Positions 1 to 9,663 of a DNA stretch of 42,797 bases are shown here, piece by piece. The notes below the pieces were generated by a model. It worked only from the letters and a program-made list of their open reading frames with translations, had not been told where the DNA came from and made no database searches. The translations under genes and the position numbers were made by a program. The first letter of the stretch is position 1. Every line of letters begins with the position of its first letter. Source of the stretch: Nocardioidaceae bacterium (lineage in GTDB: Bacteria > Actinomycetota > Actinomycetes > Propionibacteriales > Nocardioidaceae); assembly GCA_025980475.1 (NCBI GenBank), contig JAICXL010000014.1, positions 1 to 42,797 of the forward strand, read 5' to 3'.

Positions 1-819
1 ACGGCGAACGGTCACGACTTCACGACCGATCCGGCGCGGCACTGAGACGCAGAATGCGCGACGCAGGATGCGCAGGCTTCGCCGAAGCACGAGGACCGCA
101 TCGCGCAGCGGGGCGTAGCCGAAGCCGGCACTCCGGCGTACCGTGGTCGACTGACGTGGGCCGCTTCCGGAGACCCATCCGACGACGATCGATGATCGTT
201 GGAGATCAGCGAAACCACAGGCCAGACGGGGTTTGGCCGATGGACTGTCGTTGTCGGAATTGGCGGCTTCTGGTCCTGCTGTTGCCCCAGTGATGCCCAA
301 GCGGCCGTTCCTGCGGCTCTTCTGGACCCTTGGATTGCGGCTCGCCAAGCCGCCAAGCCGCCAGCCCACGGAGGAGCCCTTGAACTTCGCTGGGTCGCCG
401 GTGCTCAGCGACGAACACGGCGCTCTAGTAGGATCCCGCCCAGCCGTCGTCTTCTGCGGAGCAGCGACCGCCCGCGGGTTGTCGGCGTCGAGCTCCAACT
501 CCTGGTCGTGCTGTTGTCCAGTGATGCCCCACGCCACTTGATCCGAGAACCGAGCCACGGGGACGCGGACACCCATCGCTCGAAGTGGCGGACAACCCCG
601 TACGGCTCCTAGCAAATTCTCCGAGGCCGCCTCTTCCGTTCGCGACGGGCGCGTCCGAAACGCTCGCGGAACCCCTGGCAGCGACTCGGTCGCTTCACTG
701 TGACTGCGCGGGATTTCGACCCGGAGTCAACTTTGTGGGTGTACGGTCTGCGCACTTTGTAACACTTTCGGGTGCTAGGGCCGGTTGCTCGGAGCGCCTC
801 TCGAACTGGGGAGTCTTGG
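1..819. other. Gene-poor leader upstream of the RHS gene
   Basis: No convincing gene is seen here; the short open frames on both strands have poor codon use and no recognisable motifs. The stretch contains an imperfect direct repeat (270-298 and 502-530). Close to the RHS gene are three similar short words, AACTTTG (729-735), CACTTTG (753-759) and CACTTTC (763-769), which could be operator or promoter elements. A Shine-Dalgarno-like GGGGAG lies at 808-813, six bases before the chosen GTG start at 820. Confidence 0.5.
270..530. repeat. Imperfect direct repeat (270-298 / 502-530)
   Basis: Two copies of a roughly 29-base word that begins CTGGTC(C/G)TGCTGTTG and ends CCAGTGATGCCC lie 232 bases apart. 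They agree at about 26 of 29 positions, with one single-base gap. They are on the same strand, in a region without genes. Function unknown; they could be remnants of a duplicated or mobile sequence. Confidence 0.55.
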
Positions 820-3800
820 GTGTGTAGTCAAGCCAGCCGTCGTCGCCGTGCCTCATATCTGCTCTCCCTTGCCGGGGGACTGTCGATTGCCCTCGCCGTC
901 ACCGGTCTACCGACCGAGACGGCCTCGGCGCTGCCGCTGAACGAGGTCGCCACAGCGTCGACAACGGAGGCGCCCACGCAGGACATGGTGCGGCCGGATT
1001 CGGTCTCGGCGATGGTGACGGCGCGGGCGACCGGCGAGAGGGTGGAGGACCTATCGCAACGAACCGAGGAGTCCCAGGTTTTTTCGAACCCGGATGGGAC
1101 GTGGACTTCGGAGTCGGCTCCGGAGCCGGTCCGGGTCCAAGACGGCCATGGTGGCTGGCATGGCATCGACACCACGCTCGTAGCACGTGATGGTGGGTTC
1201 GCGCCAGCCTGGGCGGCCAGTGACCTGGTGCTGTCTGCCGGTGGGGACCGCACGTTCGCCCAACTGACGGCGAAGGGCCACCACCTGGGGTGGAGGTGGA
1301 CCCAGGATCTGCCGGCGCCAGTGGTCAAGGGCAACACCGCGACCTACCAAGGCGTGGCCCCGGGGGATGGGGATCTGGTGGTGACGGCCACCTCGACGGG
1401 CTTCAGCTATGACGTGGTGTTGCATCAGGCGCCGACCGCGCCGGTGGTGTTGACCAGCCCGGTGGACACCGACGGCGCGCAGATCGAGCAGACGAGCGCC
1501 GATGGGGTGGCGATCTCCACCGCGGCCGGGGCGACGGTGGCGGCAGCGCCGCATCCGATGATGTGGGATGCCCAGGTGGATACTGACGGGGAGCCGGTCA
1601 ACGTGCATTCGGTGGCGACGCAGGTGGCGGCGACGGCCAGTGGGGGGCGGGTGAGCCTGTCGCCGGACCAGGGGTTCTTGACTGATCCGGCCACGGTGTA
1701 TCCGGTGACGGTGGATCCGTCGTTCACGACGTATACGACCGGGGATATGTGGCTCGAGAACGTCGACAACACCTCGGCGATGCCGGGCACGGAGTTCTTG
1801 AAGGCGGGCAGCCAGGACGGCGGTACGCACAAGTTCCGCACCTATTTGGACTTCAAGGACAGCGACGCCACCGGCCGCTGGGACGGCACCCATGTGACCT
1901 CGGCGACGCTGCGGTTTTGGAACTACTCTTCGGGGTCGTGTGCCGCCGGCGCGGTCCGGGCCTCGATGGTCACCGAGGGTTGGGCGACTTCGAACCTGAC
2001 TTGGGGCCACCAGCCGACGGTCAGCGGTTCGTTGTATGACGACTATGCCGCGGCGCACGGGGCGACCAACTGTGATCCGGATGATGCCGACTTCAATGTC
2101 ACCAAGATCGTGGACGCGTGGGCGCACGGCACCGCGAACTACGGGATCCGCATCAAGGCGGTCGATGAGACCTCGACGAACACCTACCGGGAGTACCGGT
2201 CGGTCAACTACGACGTCCACCCGGCCTGGCGTCCCAAGCTGATGGTGACCTACAACCGCTACCCGGGCACCGCCAGCGGGCTGACCACCACGCCGGTCAC
2301 CACCTATGCTCCGGTCGGCGGGACCAGCGCCAGCTATACCAACGACACCACCCCGAAGTTCACCGCCCGGGCCACCGATCCCGACGGGGGGACGGTGCAG
2401 CTGAAGTTCGAGGTCCGCGCCAGCGCCTCACCGACCGCGGCACTGCTGGGCACGTGCACCACCGGGTTCGTCGCCGCGGGTTCCAACGCCTCCTGCAGCC
2501 TGGGCGCCGCGTTGGCCGATGACCAGACGGTCGCGGTGCGGGCGAAGGCCTACGACGGCAAGGACTGGGCCGGCGGGTCACTCGGAGATGCTGCGGGTTG
2601 GTCGGGCTGGTCGGCGGTCACTATCGCCGCCGGCAAGCCGCAGCAGCCGGTGATCGGCTGCCCGGGCTATGCGAACGGGTCGTGGACCCAGACCCCACCT
2701 GCTGCTGATGTGACCTGCACCGTGACCGCCACCGGGACCGGCGCCACCGCCGCGGCCTACATCGACACCCAGCTCGGTGACGGCACCGTGACGCGGACCA
2801 AGGTCACCCAGTCCACCGACCCGGCGGTGGCCCAGGCGACGGTCACGGTGCCGAAGGCGCCGGGGGGCTACCAGGTCACCGCGTGGGCCGAATCCCCAAC
2901 CGACGTGGCCTCAGACCGGAGCAGCTTCAGCCTGGGCTACGGCAACTTCGCGATCACCACCCCCACCCCCGACGCTCAGGGCACCGCGACGCTGACCACG
3001 GCGAACACCGTGACGATCAGCGCCGCCGGCCCCCCGGACACCGCCACCACACCGACTGCGGCGCTGAAGTGGCGGATCGCCTCCTCCGGCCAGGACGCCA
3101 CCACCGGCTGGACCACCGACCCGAACGCGGACCTGCACGTCGTCAAGGATCCGACCAGCGGCAACATGGGCGTGACCGGGATCTGGGACACCAGCGGCCT
3201 GGGCCAGGACGCCCAGGGCACGAAGCTGGACGAGCGGGTGCCGGTGCTGCTCGATGTACAGATCTGCCTGGCCTATACCTCCGGGGACGCGTGCTCGTGG
3301 TCGGCCTCCCAGGTCACCGTGCAGCGGGTGCCGCACGCCTTCGGCGACGGCTTCCCCACCGCTGATGCCGGGCCGGGGCAGGTGGCGTTGTGGACCGGGG
3401 AGTTCTCCACCGGGGCTACCGATGTCGACGTCCCCGGCTACACCGGGGACCTGTCGATCAGCCGGGCCTACAACACCTTCGACGGGCCCACGAGCGGTGC
3501 CACAGGGGTGTTCGGGCCCGGCTGGACCACCCAGCTGGACGGTCCTGGTGCCGGGGAGGCCGGCGAACAGCTCGTCGACAGCACCCTGACCGACGGCACC
3601 CTCGCGCTGGTCGACGCCAGCGGTGAGTCCCTGGTCTACGCCCCCGCCCTGCCGGTGGCCCGCCGCTCGACCACCGCCGACCGGCTGACCGCCGGGGACT
3701 ATGTGCCGGTCACCGAGGACACCACCTTGTCCGGAGTGCGGCTCAGCGTCTCCGGCACCGGGCTGGACACTCTGGTCAAGGTCACCGACCCCGACGGCAC

Positions 3801-6800
3801 CGAGACCGTCTTCCAGGCGGTCACCGCCCCTGCAGCGAACTCCGCGGGCGTGTTCGCGCCCGCCTCGGTGACCGAACCCGGTCAAGAAGGTGCCACCACC
3901 TATACCGCCGATGCCGCCGGTCGGGTGACCCGGGTCCTGGCCCCGGTGCCGCCGGGGGTGAGCTGTCCAGACAGTGGGGCGCTGAACCCGGGTTGTCGGG
4001 CCCTGGACCTGTCCTACGACACGACCGGGCACCTGATCAAGGTCGAATTCGACCACCCCGGCACCGGCACCACCGATCTGACCACGGTGGCGACCTACAC
4101 CTACGACGGCACCGGCCGGCTGGTCTCGGCCACTGACTCCAGCCAGCTGACCACCAGCTACGACTACGACTCCCAGGGCCGGTTGTCCAGCCTGACCCCG
4201 CCCGGGCAGGCCACCTTCCACCTGTTCTACGCCGGGGCCGGCAGCGGCAAGCTGCAACGCATCACCCGCGACGCCCCGGTCGACGGCGGCGCGGTCAGCA
4301 CGCTGGCCACGGTGGTCTACGACGTGCCCACCACCGGTGCCGACGGCGCCCCCTCGCTGACCCAGGCCGACGTCGACGCTTGGTCCCAGCCGGCCGCGCC
4401 GACCTACGCCGCGGCGGTGTTCGGGATGAACGACCAGAGTGTCGACCCGGCCAACGTCACTGCCGCCGACTGGCAGTATGCGACGCTGTGGTACACCGAC
4501 GCTCGCGGCTACACCCTCAACACGGCCTCCTACGGTGCCGGCCGGTGGCTGTTGACCGACACCGAGTACGACGACCGGGGCAACCCCGTCCGGGAACTGG
4601 ACACAGGCGACATCGCCGCCATCCAAGACGGCCAGATCCTGCCCGCCGACGCCGGCACCCTGACCAGCTACGCCCCCGTCAAGCAGACCAACACCGACGG
4701 CACCACCACCACGACCGTCCCGGCTGGGGCGCTGCCCAGCGACGCCTACGCCCCGGCCCGTCAGGTGGTGCTCGCCGACGGCAGCACCGACTGGGTGCGC
4801 CCGCACACCCACACCGACTACGACCAGGGCGCTCCCAACGGCGGCATCAATCCCGACACTCACACCGGCTACGGGCTGCCGACCACCACCACGACCACCC
4901 CGTGGCACGTCGGCACCGGCACCGACCTGACCGGCGCGAACACCCTGGCGGTCACGCAGACCGGCTACGACCCGGTCGTGGCCGGTGACCCCTCCGGCTG
5001 GAACCTGGGCCTGCCCACCACCACCACGGTCGTGATGCCGGACAGGGCCGACATAACCACCAGCACGCGCTACGACGCCGACGGCCGGGTGATCGAGACT
5101 CGGCAGCCGAAGTCCAACGGCGCCGACGCCGGCACCCGGCAGACCAGCTACTACACCGCCGGCACCGACGACGCCGCCTGCCAGCACACCGCCTGGGCCG
5201 GCGCGGTCTGCAAGGCCAGCTACGCCGGACCCGCAGCCTCCGGACCGCTGCCGACCACTCGGGCCACCGGCTACAACCAGTGGCTCGAACCCACCACCGT
5301 CACCGACACCGTGGGCGGAGCCGTGGAGCGCGCAACCCACTTGGACTACGACGACGCTGGTCGGCCCACCAAGACCTGGACCACATCCTCCGTCGCCGGG
5401 CCGACCCCGGCGCCCGGCACGGCCATCACCTACGGCCCCGCCTCCGGTTTGCCCACCAAGCAGCAGGCCACCGACAACACCGGGGCCCTCACCGCGGGCA
5501 CCGAGATCACCACCGACTACGACAAGTGGGCGCGCCAGACCGCATACACCCCCGCGCCGGGGGAGACCACCACCACCAGCTACAACGCCGCCGGGAATGT
5601 CGCCCAAGTGGTCGACCCGAAGGGCACCACCACCTATAGCTACGACGGCGAGGGCACCGGCGGCCTCGACGCCGCGGGCAAGGTCGAGCACCGGGGCCTG
5701 CCCACGTCGATGACGATCAGCAACCCCAACGGACCGGCGTTGTCCTTCACCGGCGCCTACGACCCCTCCGGCACGCTGGTCGACCAGACCATGCCCGGAG
5801 GCATCACCCAACGAGTTGCCACCGATGCGGCCGGGCAGGTCACCGACGAGTCCTACTCCGGACAGACCAGCAGCATCAACGACGACGGCACCAGCACCGT
5901 CGACCCCGACGGCGTCTGGGTCGCCTGGTCCCGGGCCTACGACGCCGCCGGCCGCGTCGCGCAGGAGTGGACACCCGACGGCGCCGCCTTCGGCGCCACC
6001 CTGACCACCGGCACGGGGTCCGGGTACTCCCGCGCCTACGGCTATGACCGCGCCGGCCGGCTGGTCCATGTCGAGGACCACACCATCCCCGCCGGCGCCG
6101 GCGCCGGCGCCACCGTCGACGGCAGTACCGGCAGCCTCCCGGCCGGAACGACCTGCCAGACCCGCGACTACGGCTTCGACGCCAACGGCAACCGCACCAG
6201 CCTGACCAGGACCGGCGCCAACGCCGACGGCTCTTGTGCCACCACCGGCGGCACCACCACGAGCTGGTCGTACGACACCGCCGACCGGCTCACCGGCGGC
6301 TACACCTACGACGCCCTCGGCCGCGCCACCACCATCCCCGCCACCGACACCCCCGCCGTCGATGGTGGCAACACCACCGCTGGGAATCTTCAGCTCGGCT
6401 ACTACGACACCGACGCCATCCACACCATCACCCAAGCCGGGCAAACCACCACCTACACCCTCGACGCCACCGGACGCCGGGCCACCTCCACCACCGGACC
6501 CACCGGCGGCACCACCACCAGTACCACCGCGCGGCACTACACCGACGACACCGACAACCCCGGCTGGACCCAAACCACCACCGGTGGCACCACCACGACC
6601 ACCCGCTACGCCGAGTCCCTCGGCGGCGACCTCGGCCTCACCGTCGACGCCGCCACCGGCGACGCCGGCATCGATGTGGTCAACCCCCACGGCGACATCG
6701 TCACCAGCATCGACATCCCCACCGGCACAAGCCCCGCCACCGGCATCGGCGCCTGGGAGAACACCGACGAATACGGCAACCCCCAAACACCCACCGCGAC

Positions 6801-7464
6801 CGGCGCTACACCCACAAGCGCCACCGGCCTCAACTACGGCTGGCTCGGCGGCAAACAACGCGCCACCGACAACACCGGCCTACTGCTTATGGGCGCACGT
6901 GCCTACAACCCAGTCTGCGGGGGCTTCACCTCTCCGGATCCGGTCTTCGGAGGCAACACCACGGCGTATGCCTATCCCCAAGACCCGACAAACAGAGGTG
7001 ACGCAACGGGCTTATCAGACCTAGCGATGCCCGGCGGGGTTGGGGTAGGCATTCCGATCGGTGCGATTGTCGGCGCAGGCGCTGGTGCCGCAGCCATCAC
7101 CTATTTCGTCAAGAACTGGAAGTACCTCGCTACTCACGTTTTGTCAGTTCCGTTGCCTAATGTGAATTCAAGAAGGTCGCGGCAAGACTTTAAGCGCTAC
7201 GCCGTGTACCGGATTGTGTATAGATACCTTGGCCGTTGGCACGTTTACAAGTACGGAATCACCGGGCAAGGAGATCAGTTCGCCCGCCCTAGGAGCCAGG
7301 TGCCAACCTGCGAGGTGCATATGGGCACCAAATGTACTTTCGGCTTCGTCTATCGCAATGTCAATGGATGGTACAAGGCTCGATTGGCCGAGGCGTTTCT
7401 CATTGCCCGATATGCGTGGCACCACGGAACATGTCCGCCGGGACAGTTTTGGAGTTGTCGATAG
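820..7464 (+). CDS. Secreted RHS/YD-repeat polymorphic toxin with DNRLRE domain and URI-like C-terminal tail
   Basis: About 2214 residues. GTG 820 is preferred over the upstream in-frame start (772) because it has a GGGGAG ribosome site six bases upstream and yields a clean signal peptide: RRRR, a hydrophobic core, then cleavage after TASA near residue 36. Order: a DNRLRE-type adhesion module (about 297-478), Ig/FN3-like linkers, a DUF6531-like RHS opening (about 867), many YD repeats (about 1060-1930), and the RHS core (about 2005-2065; ARAYNP, FTSPDPV, NTTAYAYP). The last 150 residues begin with a Gly/Ala hydrophobic segment. They end in a small domain with VYKYGIT, a downstream RPRSQ, LAEAF and paired Cys, resembling GIY-YIG/URI nuclease toxins. 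RHS shells are known to encapsulate C-terminal toxins; nuclease activity here is inferred. The tail is visibly lower in GC than the shell, as expected for an exchangeable toxin cassette. Confidence 0.9.
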   Translation: MCSQASRRRRASYLLSLAGGLSIALAVTGLPTETASALPLNEVATASTTEAPTQDMVRPDSVSAMVTARATGERVEDLSQRTEESQVFSNPDGTWTSESAPEPVRVQDGHGGWHGIDTTLVARDGGFAPAWAASDLVLSAGGDRTFAQLTAKGHHLGWRWTQDLPAPVVKGNTATYQGVAPGDGDLVVTATSTGFSYDVVLHQAPTAPVVLTSPVDTDGAQIEQTSADGVAISTAAGATVAAAPHPMMWDAQVDTDGEPVNVHSVATQVAATASGGRVSLSPDQGFLTDPATVYPVTVDPSFTTYTTGDMWLENVDNTSAMPGTEFLKAGSQDGGTHKFRTYLDFKDSDATGRWDGTHVTSATLRFWNYSSGSCAAGAVRASMVTEGWATSNLTWGHQPTVSGSLYDDYAAAHGATNCDPDDADFNVTKIVDAWAHGTANYGIRIKAVDETSTNTYREYRSVNYDVHPAWRPKLMVTYNRYPGTASGLTTTPVTTYAPVGGTSASYTNDTTPKFTARATDPDGGTVQLKFEVRASASPTAALLGTCTTGFVAAGSNASCSLGAALADDQTVAVRAKAYDGKDWAGGSLGDAAGWSGWSAVTIAAGKPQQPVIGCPGYANGSWTQTPPAADVTCTVTATGTGATAAAYIDTQLGDGTVTRTKVTQSTDPAVAQATVTVPKAPGGYQVTAWAESPTDVASDRSSFSLGYGNFAITTPTPDAQGTATLTTANTVTISAAGPPDTATTPTAALKWRIASSGQDATTGWTTDPNADLHVVKDPTSGNMGVTGIWDTSGLGQDAQGTKLDERVPVLLDVQICLAYTSGDACSWSASQVTVQRVPHAFGDGFPTADAGPGQVALWTGEFSTGATDVDVPGYTGDLSISRAYNTFDGPTSGATGVFGPGWTTQLDGPGAGEAGEQLVDSTLTDGTLALVDASGESLVYAPALPVARRSTTADRLTAGDYVPVTEDTTLSGVRLSVSGTGLDTLVKVTDPDGTETVFQAVTAPAANSAGVFAPASVTEPGQEGATTYTADAAGRVTRVLAPVPPGVSCPDSGALNPGCRALDLSYDTTGHLIKVEFDHPGTGTTDLTTVATYTYDGTGRLVSATDSSQLTTSYDYDSQGRLSSLTPPGQATFHLFYAGAGSGKLQRITRDAPVDGGAVSTLATVVYDVPTTGADGAPSLTQADVDAWSQPAAPTYAAAVFGMNDQSVDPANVTAADWQYATLWYTDARGYTLNTASYGAGRWLLTDTEYDDRGNPVRELDTGDIAAIQDGQILPADAGTLTSYAPVKQTNTDGTTTTTVPAGALPSDAYAPARQVVLADGSTDWVRPHTHTDYDQGAPNGGINPDTHTGYGLPTTTTTTPWHVGTGTDLTGANTLAVTQTGYDPVVAGDPSGWNLGLPTTTTVVMPDRADITTSTRYDADGRVIETRQPKSNGADAGTRQTSYYTAGTDDAACQHTAWAGAVCKASYAGPAASGPLPTTRATGYNQWLEPTTVTDTVGGAVERATHLDYDDAGRPTKTWTTSSVAGPTPAPGTAITYGPASGLPTKQQATDNTGALTAGTEITTDYDKWARQTAYTPAPGETTTTSYNAAGNVAQVVDPKGTTTYSYDGEGTGGLDAAGKVEHRGLPTSMTISNPNGPALSFTGAYDPSGTLVDQTMPGGITQRVATDAAGQVTDESYSGQTSSINDDGTSTVDPDGVWVAWSRAYDAAGRVAQEWTPDGAAFGATLTTGTGSGYSRAYGYDRAGRLVHVEDHTIPAGAGAGATVDGSTGSLPAGTTCQTRDYGFDANGNRTSLTRTGANADGSCATTGGTTTSWSYDTADRLTGGYTYDALGRATTIPATDTPAVDGGNTTAGNLQLGYYDTDAIHTITQAGQTTTYTLDATGRRATSTTGPTGGTTTSTTARHYTDDTDNPGWTQTTTGGTTTTTRYAESLGGDLGLTVDAATGDAGIDVVNPHGDIVTSIDIPTGTSPATGIGAWENTDEYGNPQTPTATGATPTSATGLNYGWLGGKQRATDNTGLLLMGARAYNPVCGGFTSPDPVFGGNTTAYAYPQDPTNRGDATGLSDLAMPGGVGVGIPIGAIVGAGAGAAAITYFVKNWKYLATHVLSVPLPNVNSRRSRQDFKRYAVYRIVYRYLGRWHVYKYGITGQGDQFARPRSQVPTCEVHMGTKCTFGFVYRNVNGWYKARLAEAFLIARYAWHHGTCPPGQFWSCR

Positions 7465-7549
7465 GTATCAAGAGAACCCCAGTTGATTTTCCGTCGCCGT
7501 CAAGTCGAGCCAAGACTGGGTGCGAACACGCTAGCCCGAGGTCGAAGGA

Positions 7550-7816
7550 TTGGCTGCGGTGCGTTCCCCGCCAGCGGCCCAGCCTACCCGGTCGGTAGAC
7601 AGGTGGATTCGCTCAGTTGCGTCCGCCTTTGACTCTTTCGGTACAGTCGCCGATCGTCCTCCATTGGCCGCGGCCATTCGTCCGGGCCACATCCTTTATG
7701 CACACAGAATGCGCGTCAAAGGTGAAGACGACTCCGTTTATCGCGGCACCTCCGCGGTGACAACGTTCGGCCCGGTCGAATGGGATCTAACCGGTGTGGC
7801 CCGCTTGGGCCGCTAA
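7550..7816 (+). CDS. Small hypothetical ORF downstream of the toxin tail (doubtful)
   Basis: An 88-codon frame from TTG with GAAGGA immediately upstream, ending TAA. The second half (RPGHILYAHRMRV, then GTSAVTTFGPVEW) has protein-like composition and GC-rich third positions; the first part does not. It lies 85 bases after the RHS stop on the same strand, where an immunity gene would normally sit. It is short, has an unusual start and matches no family I recognise. It may be a remnant of an older immunity or toxin cassette, or not a gene at all. Confidence 0.3.
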   Translation: MAAVRSPPAAQPTRSVDRWIRSVASAFDSFGTVADRPPLAAAIRPGHILYAHRMRVKGEDDSVYRGTSAVTTFGPVEWDLTGVARLGR

Positions 7817-7837
7817 AGCTCGGGATCGCCGGGCCCG

Positions 7838-8590
7838 CTATTCCCTAACGGACGCGAAATCGAGCCGCACGCGTCGCGATGTGCCCGCTTCTTCCCGGAT
7901 TGCATATGCCTCAGCAAGTAGGCCAAAATCGTCGAGAACCTTTCGAGCGACAGCCATGAGTGGTCTCAGCTCATTGCCGGAGAGATAGAAGCACATCTCT
8001 GGACCTTCTTCCTCAGCGTCGTCAATGTCGCCAGCTTCGCGATTGTCGAGCTCGTCTGCGAAGGCATCAACGACGTCCTCCACGTTCATGGGCCACGACC
8101 CCGCCCGCACGACCAGTGGGACACGGACTTCGAGATCGGAGGGCTCATCCTGTGCTGCGCCCGAGGCAGACTTCTCGAGTAGAGGAGGCCAGGTAACCCC
8201 TGTCAATCTGGTCGACGCTCGCGAGAGAACTTCGTCAACCAGATCTCGGACCGCGCCGCTGACAGGAGACCCCAAGAGCCGGTTCTCGACCGTGGCAGGG
8301 TCCCATTGGAACGTCGCATCTACCCGTACGCCTCGCCTTCTAACGGTGGGTCGCACCAGCGACGAATCAGTCTTAGACTCATCAATCTCGACGACAATGT
8401 GCACCCAATCGGTGTGGCTTTGCGTTTTCCATGCTAGGAATCGTGGGTCATCTTGCAGCGAGGAGATTTCAGCGAAGAGCGATTCATAAACGCCAGCGTC
8501 GCTCAGGCGCATTGCCAGGGCTGGACTCCTCCTGGTGTGGTGCTCCAGCGCGAGGGTCAACCACTTTTCGGGACACGCAGGGTTCCTCAT
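7838..8590 (-). CDS. Hypothetical protein, convergent with the RHS toxin gene
   Basis: About 250 residues from ATG 8590; the frame extends further upstream but that part reads like non-coding sequence. I do not recognise the family. The protein is soluble-looking, with no signal peptide or membrane segment, and has an acidic stretch (DELDNREAGDIDDAEEEG) about two thirds along. Codon use is less GC-biased than in the flanking housekeeping genes, as is common in accessory DNA. It faces the RHS gene tail to tail. Because no clear immunity gene follows the toxin on its own strand, this acidic protein is one candidate, but immunity genes are normally co-directional, so this is weak inference. Confidence 0.7.
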   Translation of the reverse strand: MRNPACPEKWLTLALEHHTRRSPALAMRLSDAGVYESLFAEISSLQDDPRFLAWKTQSHTDWVHIVVEIDESKTDSSLVRPTVRRRGVRVDATFQWDPATVENRLLGSPVSGAVRDLVDEVLSRASTRLTGVTWPPLLEKSASGAAQDEPSDLEVRVPLVVRAGSWPMNVEDVVDAFADELDNREAGDIDDAEEEGPEMCFYLSGNELRPLMAVARKVLDDFGLLAEAYAIREEAGTSRRVRLDFASVRE

Positions 8591-9031
8591 GTGTTCATTC
8601 TGACCTAATCGGGCATGGTGGCAACATGGTATGTGGTCCCGGGAAACGTGAGGAGACCCCTCAGCGTTCATTCGGCGAGCTCGCGGTCGTGATGGTGGCC
8701 TCGCGCCGCCGCGGTCTCGACCCGCAGAACTGACGGCTGGGTCAATGCCTTGGACGCCGACTCAGGGATCTCCGGGGCGGGGCAGAGCCCGTGGGGGTGG
8801 GCTTTGCTTCGGCACCTGGACGAAGTCGGGCCGACGCGAGGGCCGGATGGCTGCCGGGTGGGCGTGTCCAAGAGCGCCATGCCTTGGTTCAGACACCTGT
8901 TCATCCACGCCGACACCCGAGCCGGCCATCTCCAGGGCTCTCTGGCAGAACGGCACCGCCATTTCCCCAAATGGCTACTTCGAAATAGCGGCATCTACCT
9001 ATTCACTTTCAGCGGGACGGATGCCTCTGTC
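8591..9031. other. Intergenic or decayed sequence, no supported gene
   Basis: Open frames exist on both strands, but none has a ribosome site, family motif or consistent codon bias. The stretch leads into a broken DyP-peroxidase fragment and is probably degenerate accessory DNA. Confidence 0.5.
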
Positions 9032-9459
9032 TGCTGGCCCCGGAGCGGCTTCCGCAACACCGCCGCCGCCACGGAGCACACCGGCCAGATACCGCGGAAT
9101 CTGATGGGCACCGCGACGGCACCAACAACCCCGACCTGGGCAGCCCGCTGCGGGAGTCCACCGTGTTGGTCCGCGACCCCGGCTCCTGGATGCACCGCGG
9201 CAGCTACCTGGTGGCCTGCCAGATCCAGGTCCGCCTCGAGAACTGGTTCGAGGATCCCGGGCACGCCTGGGATGCGGTCATCGGCCGTCGCACCAGTGAC
9301 GGCGTGCCGCTGGGAGAACGGGTCGAGCACGACCCGGTCGACCTCGACCTGCGCAAACCGGGCGGGGCGCCGTACATCAGTCCGCATGGGCCCACATCCG
9401 GCCCTGTTCCTCGCCTGGCAAGGCCGACATCCGCCGTGGCTTCGTCCCCAGTTCCGTGA
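9032..9459 (+). pseudogene. DyP-type peroxidase fragment, frameshifted
   Basis: Two adjacent frames carry consecutive DyP-peroxidase segments. The first (9032-9109) reads WPRSGFRNTAAAT followed by PRNLMG, the conserved lead-in to the GxxDG haem motif. The second (from 9106) continues GHRDGTNNPDLGSP, WMHRGSYLVACQIQVRLENW, AVIGRRTSDGVPLGE and HDPVDLDL, all typical of the family. The switch falls exactly at the motif and looks like a one-base deletion. The signal peptide and N-terminal half are missing, and the C-terminal part dissolves after about 9390, so the gene is dead. Intact DyP enzymes use peroxide and haem to oxidise dyes and lignin-like substrates. Confidence 0.75.
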
Positions 9460-9606
9460 TCGTCGGCGATCACGGCATCACCCGGATGCTGATCCCCACC
9501 GCTCTGTGCCCGGCCCGATCACGGCACGTCTTGCAGCCCAGAGAACGTTCCCCCTCGGCGAACCCAACCGGCGAACCTCTACACACCTCATGCAAGCTCG
9601 GTAGTT

Positions 9607-9612
9607 TATATT
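9607..9612 (+). promoter_or_regulatory. Possible -10 element before the relaxase gene
   Basis: TATATT sits in a short AT-rich island (about 9602-9620) that stands out from its GC-rich surroundings, 51 bases before the relaxase ATG. No good -35 is seen at the standard distance. The relaxase ribosome site is probably GGTGGG at 9651-9656. Confidence 0.3.
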
Positions 9613-9663
9613 TCAATCAGTGGATGGGGAGACGCTCGCCGGACGGATTTGGTGGGTGTGACG

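Noticed and set aside
6080-6110. GCCGGC-rich tandem tract in the RHS gene as a functional repeat
   Set aside because: It is short and encodes ordinary Ala/Gly residues in a GC-rich coding context.
2911-6858. A 1315-codon open frame antisense to the RHS gene
   Set aside because: It mirrors the GC-rich, repetitive RHS codons, is extremely Gly/Val-rich and has no domain; a frame shadow.
8750-9604. A 284-codon plus frame as an intact gene
   Set aside because: Only part of it matches DyP peroxidases, and the match jumps to another frame at the haem motif; treated as a pseudogene.
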